A DNA stretch of 64,000 nt from Paracoccus sp. S1E-3 (GTDB lineage Bacteria > Pseudomonadota > Alphaproteobacteria > Rhodobacterales > Rhodobacteraceae): the NCBI RefSeq assembly GCF_013868135.1, contig NZ_JACEMU010000007.1, positions 1 to 64,000 of the forward strand, read 5' to 3'. Numbering within the stretch: position 1 is the first letter of the stretch; each line of letters starts with the position of its first letter. Shown piece after piece: positions 59,833 to 64,000 of this stretch. Under the pieces are notes generated by a model. The model was not told the DNA's origin, made no database searches, and worked only from the letters and a program-made list of their open reading frames with translations. The translations under genes and the position numbers were made by a program.

Positions 59833-60693
59833 GTGTTAAGCAAGACCGACCTTCAATTCCTCTGGGTCGCGGATGTGACCGTCGGCCATGAGGGCGGACC
59901 GATGACCGCACTGGCGGTCGCGCGCGGGGCGCGACCCGCCCATGCGCTCCGGTCGATGGAGGACTGGCTGGCCGGCCGGCGGACAGACGGGACGGTGCGC
60001 CTGCGTGGCGCGCTGGCGGATCATCCCCTTGACGAGGCGGCGGCTCTTGCCGCGGGCGTTGCCCCGGACGAGGTCCGCACCGGCGGGTTCGGTTTTGACG
60101 ATCCGCGATCCAGCCAGCACCAATCCGGCCTGACCGGACAACCGGCCTCTCGGACATGGCCGGCCGACCCGGATACCCTGCGCGGCCTGCTGTTTTCCGC
60201 GCCTGCGCAGGACGGCCGCCTCGCTCCGGCCGAGCATGTCTACGCGGTGCTCGACGGGGCGGCCGTCTTCGGCCTGCCCGAGCTGCTGGAGACGGCCGGT
60301 CTGCAGCATGCCTGCCTTTTTCAGGGTGACGCCGCGCGCGACTACGCGGCCTCGGCGCCCTGGCTGGTGCGGCTGACGCCGGATCATCGGCTGACGCGGG
60401 TCCTCACCGATACCGGCGGCAGGAGGGGGGCGCTGTCCTGGGCCTCCGGTCCGGGGCTGCTGATCCGCTCGCCGCTCAGCCTTCGGGGGCTGCGCCGGCA
60501 GCTTCGCGCCTATACAATGATCCTCGACGCCACGCGCGGACGGCGAATGTTCTTCCGCTTCTACGATCCCCGAACCTTTCGCACGGTGATCGTGAATGCG
60601 CGACCGCAGATGTCGGCCGGGTTCATGCGCGGTATCCGCATGGTCGCCTGTCCCGACGCGAAGGGCGACATCCTGACCTTCGCGCGCGGCTGA
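59833..60693 (+). CDS. DUF4123 domain protein, T6SS effector adaptor/chaperone
   Basis: 286-residue protein. The DUF4123 domain covers about residues 120-260: LAPAEHVYAVLDGAAVFGLPELLE, ACLFQGDAARDYAASAPWLVRL and RRMFFRFYDPRTFRTVI. These adaptors (Tec/Tap) load a specific effector onto VgrG of type VI secretion. The start is a GTG with AGGGAAG upstream; a later ATG (residue 24) is possible. The first ~115 residues are not part of the known domain and are unrecognised. The gene runs towards the effector/immunity pair on the other strand, which is unusual, since such genes are normally co-directional with their effector. Confidence 0.82.
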   Translation: MLSKTDLQFLWVADVTVGHEGGPMTALAVARGARPAHALRSMEDWLAGRRTDGTVRLRGALADHPLDEAAALAAGVAPDEVRTGGFGFDDPRSSQHQSGLTGQPASRTWPADPDTLRGLLFSAPAQDGRLAPAEHVYAVLDGAAVFGLPELLETAGLQHACLFQGDAARDYAASAPWLVRLTPDHRLTRVLTDTGGRRGALSWASGPGLLIRSPLSLRGLRRQLRAYTMILDATRGRRMFFRFYDPRTFRTVIVNARPQMSAGFMRGIRMVACPDAKGDILTFARG

Positions 60694-60733
60694 GCTGACG
60701 GCTGAGCCGACGGTTGATCCACCGGCCGGCGGG

Positions 60734-61552
60734 TCAGGCCAGCAGGCTCTGCGCCCGCATCCAGTCGAGCGCGTTCTGGTCGATATCGCGCGGTAGCCGC
60801 TTTGGTCCCAGCAAGGAGCGCTGCCACCACGGATAGCGGATCCGGTCGGGACGACGGGCCTGAAGATCGGGCTCCTCGGTCAGTTGCAGGAACCCCTTCA
60901 TCTGATCCAGTAGCCGCGCGGGCTGGCCCGGCTGACGGCCAGGATAGGGGCCGAGCCTGAACCGCGAAAGCCGCTTCGGATCGCGGCTGTCTTGAAGCTG
61001 CAGGATCGCCTCGCCATGGGCATCGCTCATCCGCAAGCCGTCGAAGGCGGTATTCAGATCATAGGTGAAATAGCGGCTGGGCAGGATGAACAGCCGCCCT
61101 CCGCGCCAGCCGTAAATCGCCCCGAGGTCGCGGTTGAACCGCACCGGACGCGGACGGCGCAGCAGGACGAACAGAATCAGCGGCAGAACCGAGATCGACA
61201 GGATGAGCAGATCCCTCAACCGGCTGCCGGGATTGCGCAGGAACATCTGGACGGCAAAGGCCGCCGGGGTGGTTTCGGCGGTGCAGCCCATGTCGGAATA
61301 ATGGCCCTGAAGGCAGGTGTCATAGCTGTTGGCGCCCCAGGGATTCGTGCCCCACAGATAGCCATGCCCGTAATACATCGTGGTCTTCAACAGCCAGTCC
61401 GGGTCGACCCAATACCGATAGGAAAAGGTCAGAACCGCCGCCGCGCCGACGAGCCCGAACAGCAGCTTCATCTTGCCGTAATAGGCGGTCACGTCGACCA
61501 GATCGGCGCCCGCGCGGGCCGAGCCATCGAAATCCCTGTCGCGCACATTCAT
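60734..61552 (-). CDS. Two-helix membrane protein, candidate T6SS immunity or effector partner
   Basis: 272 residues with hydrophobic segments at about 28-46 (MKLLFGLVGAAAVLTFSYR) and 113-131 (RDLLILSISVLPLILFVLL). Between them is a probable periplasmic loop of about 65 residues with two Cys (80, 90); the C-terminal half is soluble and basic (IYGWRGGRLFILPSRYF, WWQRSLLGPKRLPRD). The start overlaps the effector stop by 4 nt (ATGA), so the two are coupled. A membrane protein behind a pore-forming effector is the usual arrangement for immunity (as with VasX-TsiV2). No family name can be given; immunity is inference. Confidence 0.7.
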   Translation of the reverse strand: MNVRDRDFDGSARAGADLVDVTAYYGKMKLLFGLVGAAAVLTFSYRYWVDPDWLLKTTMYYGHGYLWGTNPWGANSYDTCLQGHYSDMGCTAETTPAAFAVQMFLRNPGSRLRDLLILSISVLPLILFVLLRRPRPVRFNRDLGAIYGWRGGRLFILPSRYFTYDLNTAFDGLRMSDAHGEAILQLQDSRDPKRLSRFRLGPYPGRQPGQPARLLDQMKGFLQLTEEPDLQARRPDRIRYPWWQRSLLGPKRLPRDIDQNALDWMRAQSLLA

Positions 61553-64000
61553 GGGGTCGCGAATTCCTTTTTCGCCGTATGCTCGAAGCCCGAGCGGGGG
61601 CCGCGCAGGCTGACCTCGACCTCAATGCTCTTGAGGCCCATGGGATGGGGCTCGCCGAAGGTGACCCACATGCTGTCCGAGGTGCCGATGCGCTGCTTGG
61701 TGTTGGGCAGTGCCCGCGGGATAAAGAAGTCGCCGCGCGAGTTCGGCACCTTGTGCGTCACCTTGACCTCAATCTCGGCGACGCCGATTTCGCGGATGGC
61801 GTTGCTGCGGACCATGACCTTGCGGTCGCCCGGCACCGGGTCGAAGATCACCGGCGCCCAGGTCAGTTCGGCGAAGCGCGCCATTTCCTCCTCGAAATGG
61901 GACCTGTAGGGGTCGGGCAGGTCCTTGGCCATCTCGATCTGATCGTAAAAGGTCGGCCTTGCCCGATCCCAGTATTCCTTGGACGAACCCCAGAAACCGA
62001 ACCGGACGATGTCCTCCAGCGCGTCATAGGAGCTCAACGAAATCAGGAAGCCCACGGCCAGAATGACTGCGCCGATCCCTGCCGCCGCCCAGCCCAGTCC
62101 CGGTATCATCAGCAGGCCGCCGATCAACATGACGGCATTGCCCCAGATTTCGGCATCGTCATCACGCTCCATCCCGCGCACGATCCCGCCGATCGAGGCA
62201 ACCGTTCCGAAGATCGCCGCGACATAGGGCACCGCAGTCGCCCCGAAGGCCAGTCTGCGGCCAAGCGCGGTGGCCGGCTGCGACATGCGGACCAGCGGTG
62301 TCGCCCCTCGCAGGACGCGGCTGTTATACAAGGTTTCCAACGCCTCGGCCGAGATCTGCGAGGCGGTGTGGCTGGTCTTGCCGAATGCCTTGTAGCTGTT
62401 GGTCAGCGCCTCTGTCACCGAGGCCGTGGCGGCGGCGAGTTGGAAGCCCTGCGACGAGGTGAATGCGGTGAATTTCCCCTGCGCGATCATCGTTCCGGCC
62501 TTCTTGTAGCCGGTGGCGGTGCTGAACAGCGCCCAGCTGGAGACGAAGACCGCCAATGCGTTGTGCGGCAGGTCCGCCATCGCGATCCGCCTTTCGGCGG
62601 TGATGCCGCCGACCAGACTCCAGGTGGTGGAAGTGCGGATATAGGGGATGTCGGCGCTCGGCCCGGCATTGACGAACATGCGTGTGATCACCTCGGGGAT
62701 TTCACCCGTGACCAGTTGCCCTGCCACCCGCGACGAGCTGTAGGGACCACCGATCCCCTGCACGAACCGGGCCGCCTCGTCCAGCGAAAGGCGGACGGTG
62801 CCAAAGGCCAGCCGCGAATTCGGACCCTGGCGGAAGCCGGCCTCAAGCGCGTCCTGCCAGTTGGCGATGCGCTGGTTGCCGCCCGCGAGTTCGTGGGCCA
62901 GCTGGACGGCGACGGCCTCGAAGGCGATCTGGAAGCTGTATTGCGACTTGCGGATCTGGTCATAGGCGACCTCCTTCAGGCCACCCCAGATCGCGGCGAA
63001 TTTCTCGAGCTTGTCCTTGATCTCGGGGGCGCCTTCGGGGATCTTCACCGTCTTGTTCCCCAGCGCCCGACGCAGCACCGAGGCCCCGACATGGGTGAGG
63101 TTGAAGGCCGCGCAGGCGCGCCCGAACATGACTGAATAATACTCCGCCGCCATCGCTTTCCTGGCGTCGTCGCCCTTGGCCTCGCTCATCGCCTCGGCGG
63201 CGGCAAGGGTCAGATGGGTGCCCAGCATCTGCGACCCCTGATCCACCATCTGCACGCACAGGCCCGCCGTGCAATCATCCATGAAACGCAGCATGGTCTG
63301 CTGTTGATCGTAAAGACCGCGATAAGTGGTTTTCCAATCGGGGCCGAGCGCGGGACTGTTGAACAGCCGCTCGAACCGGCCGTCGCGTTTGGGGATGTTC
63401 GGTTCCAGCTGCGTGCAGAGCTTGCCGACGGTCAGCGGATAGGCATAGGTCGCGGTGAAGTTTTTCTGGTGGTCGTCAAGAAGCTGCAGGCGATAGCTCA
63501 TCTCCTCGATGTCGCCCATGACATCGTGGACGGCGACGAGCGCGACGCATTTCTCATTCCTGGGGGTGATGGCAGGGTTCCAACTGGCGCCGCCCCGGAA
63601 TCCCGTCTGCGACAGGCCCAGCCGGGCCTTCAGCGGCTGCGGCTGGGATCCCAAGGGCTTGAATTCCTCGACCAGCTTTTCGGCATCGCCGGCAAAGGCC
63701 GCCCAATCATTCGTGCCACGCAGGTTGACCGGCGCCATGAGCTGGGCGCGAAATCCTGCATCGTGCCCCTTGCGGAAGAAGGCCGGCGGCCAGCGATATT
63801 CGCTGAAGGCGACCCAGATCTTGCTGGCCCATTTGGGCACCCAGCAATCGCGCGAGGTTTCGTTGCTGTAGGTCCATTCGCCGTCGCCGTAAGGATTGGT
63901 CCATTCGTATTTGACGAACTGTCCGCTGCCGCGATCATCGACCTGGGCGTTGGCGGGGGTCACGTCGGAATTAGCGTCCTCGCTGCCGGTGGAGTAGCGA
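61549..64000 (-). CDS. Putative T6SS pore-forming effector, VasX/BTH_I2691-like (5' end outside window)
   Basis: Partial gene: the frame is open to the right edge (64000), so the N-terminus is missing; 817 codons are visible. The sequence is globular for about 560 residues, then has hydrophobic stretches at about 62240-62180 (AVPYVAAIFGTVASIGGIV) and 62135-62040 (AVMLIGGLLMIPGLGWAAAG, IGAVILAVGFLISL), followed by ALEDIVRFGFWGSSKEYW and a soluble end. C-terminal helices after a long soluble body followed by such a tail is the pattern of VasX-type effectors. A DUF4123 adaptor gene faces it and a coupled membrane protein follows. Family call is by architecture and context, not by an unambiguous motif. 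Confidence 0.65.
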   Translation of the reverse strand, partial: RYSTGSEDANSDVTPANAQVDDRGSGQFVKYEWTNPYGDGEWTYSNETSRDCWVPKWASKIWVAFSEYRWPPAFFRKGHDAGFRAQLMAPVNLRGTNDWAAFAGDAEKLVEEFKPLGSQPQPLKARLGLSQTGFRGGASWNPAITPRNEKCVALVAVHDVMGDIEEMSYRLQLLDDHQKNFTATYAYPLTVGKLCTQLEPNIPKRDGRFERLFNSPALGPDWKTTYRGLYDQQQTMLRFMDDCTAGLCVQMVDQGSQMLGTHLTLAAAEAMSEAKGDDARKAMAAEYYSVMFGRACAAFNLTHVGASVLRRALGNKTVKIPEGAPEIKDKLEKFAAIWGGLKEVAYDQIRKSQYSFQIAFEAVAVQLAHELAGGNQRIANWQDALEAGFRQGPNSRLAFGTVRLSLDEAARFVQGIGGPYSSSRVAGQLVTGEIPEVITRMFVNAGPSADIPYIRTSTTWSLVGGITAERRIAMADLPHNALAVFVSSWALFSTATGYKKAGTMIAQGKFTAFTSSQGFQLAAATASVTEALTNSYKAFGKTSHTASQISAEALETLYNSRVLRGATPLVRMSQPATALGRRLAFGATAVPYVAAIFGTVASIGGIVRGMERDDDAEIWGNAVMLIGGLLMIPGLGWAAAGIGAVILAVGFLISLSSYDALEDIVRFGFWGSSKEYWDRARPTFYDQIEMAKDLPDPYRSHFEEEMARFAELTWAPVIFDPVPGDRKVMVRSNAIREIGVAEIEVKVTHKVPNSRGDFFIPRALPNTKQRIGTSDSMWVTFGEPHPMGLKSIEVEVSLRGPRSGFEHTAKKEFATP

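Overview
The window looks like a chromosomal segment of a Paracoccus-like member of the Rhodobacterales (Alphaproteobacteria). The reasons are very high GC with strong third-position bias, glutathione-dependent formaldehyde oxidation, TRAP and tripartite tricarboxylate transporters side by side, a maeB-type malic enzyme, a PuuD-type urate hydroxylase and an RTX protease. This is inference from gene content, not a database match. I see no rRNA, tRNA, CRISPR array or insertion sequence.

Layout. 0-2.5 kb: formaldehyde oxidation (class III ADH, a GNAT acetyltransferase, S-formylglutathione hydrolase). 2.6-5.5 kb: a complete TRAP transporter. 5.55-6.45 kb: an orphan glycosyltransferase on the minus strand. 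6.6-26.5 kb: a large catabolic block. It starts with tctCBA and continues as a nearly gapless 17-kb run: Gfo/Idh/MocA oxidoreductase, fused CoA-transferase, crotonase, aldehyde dehydrogenase, CUT1 sugar ABC transporter, two GMC flavoenzymes, an SDR, a Dabb protein, a DUF993 protein, a LacI regulator and a glycerate kinase. Two near-identical promoter/operator modules (TTGACC-N17 to a -10 element, then TTGGACCGGTCCAA or a one-mismatch copy) precede the two transcription units, so the in-operon LacI protein probably controls both.

26.5-31 kb: an RND efflux pump and its adaptor on the minus strand. 31-38.6 kb: two divergent molybdenum hydroxylases of the xanthine oxidase family, both without an FAD subunit; one has a tri-haem cytochrome c. 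38.8-42.9 kb: malic enzyme, urate hydroxylase, a small YkvA protein. 43.3-46.1 kb: GDP-mannose synthesis (manC-manB). 46.1-47.05 kb: a gene-free stretch. 47.05-50.2 kb: a MarR regulator behind a 31-bp palindrome and an EmrAB-type pump. 50.3-51.7 kb: 6-phosphogluconate dehydrogenase.

51.95-55.4 kb is an ECF42-like sigma factor module. Three transcription units (DGPF/YciI-YciI-sigma, a RibD-like reductase, a VOC protein) share the same promoter, TGTCGGAA-N15-CGTCYTTR, which makes a compact self-controlled regulon. 55.4-59.2 kb: an RTX serralysin-like metalloprotease followed by a small exported protein. 59.8-64 kb: part of a type VI secretion cargo locus. It has a DUF4123 adaptor facing a coupled pair, a putative pore-forming (VasX/BTH_I2691-like) effector that runs off the right edge and a two-helix membrane protein that may be its immunity partner.

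The best candidates for something undescribed are the sigma regulon read directly from three identical promoters, the LacI-controlled catabolic block whose substrate is unknown, and the convergent T6SS adaptor/effector/immunity arrangement.
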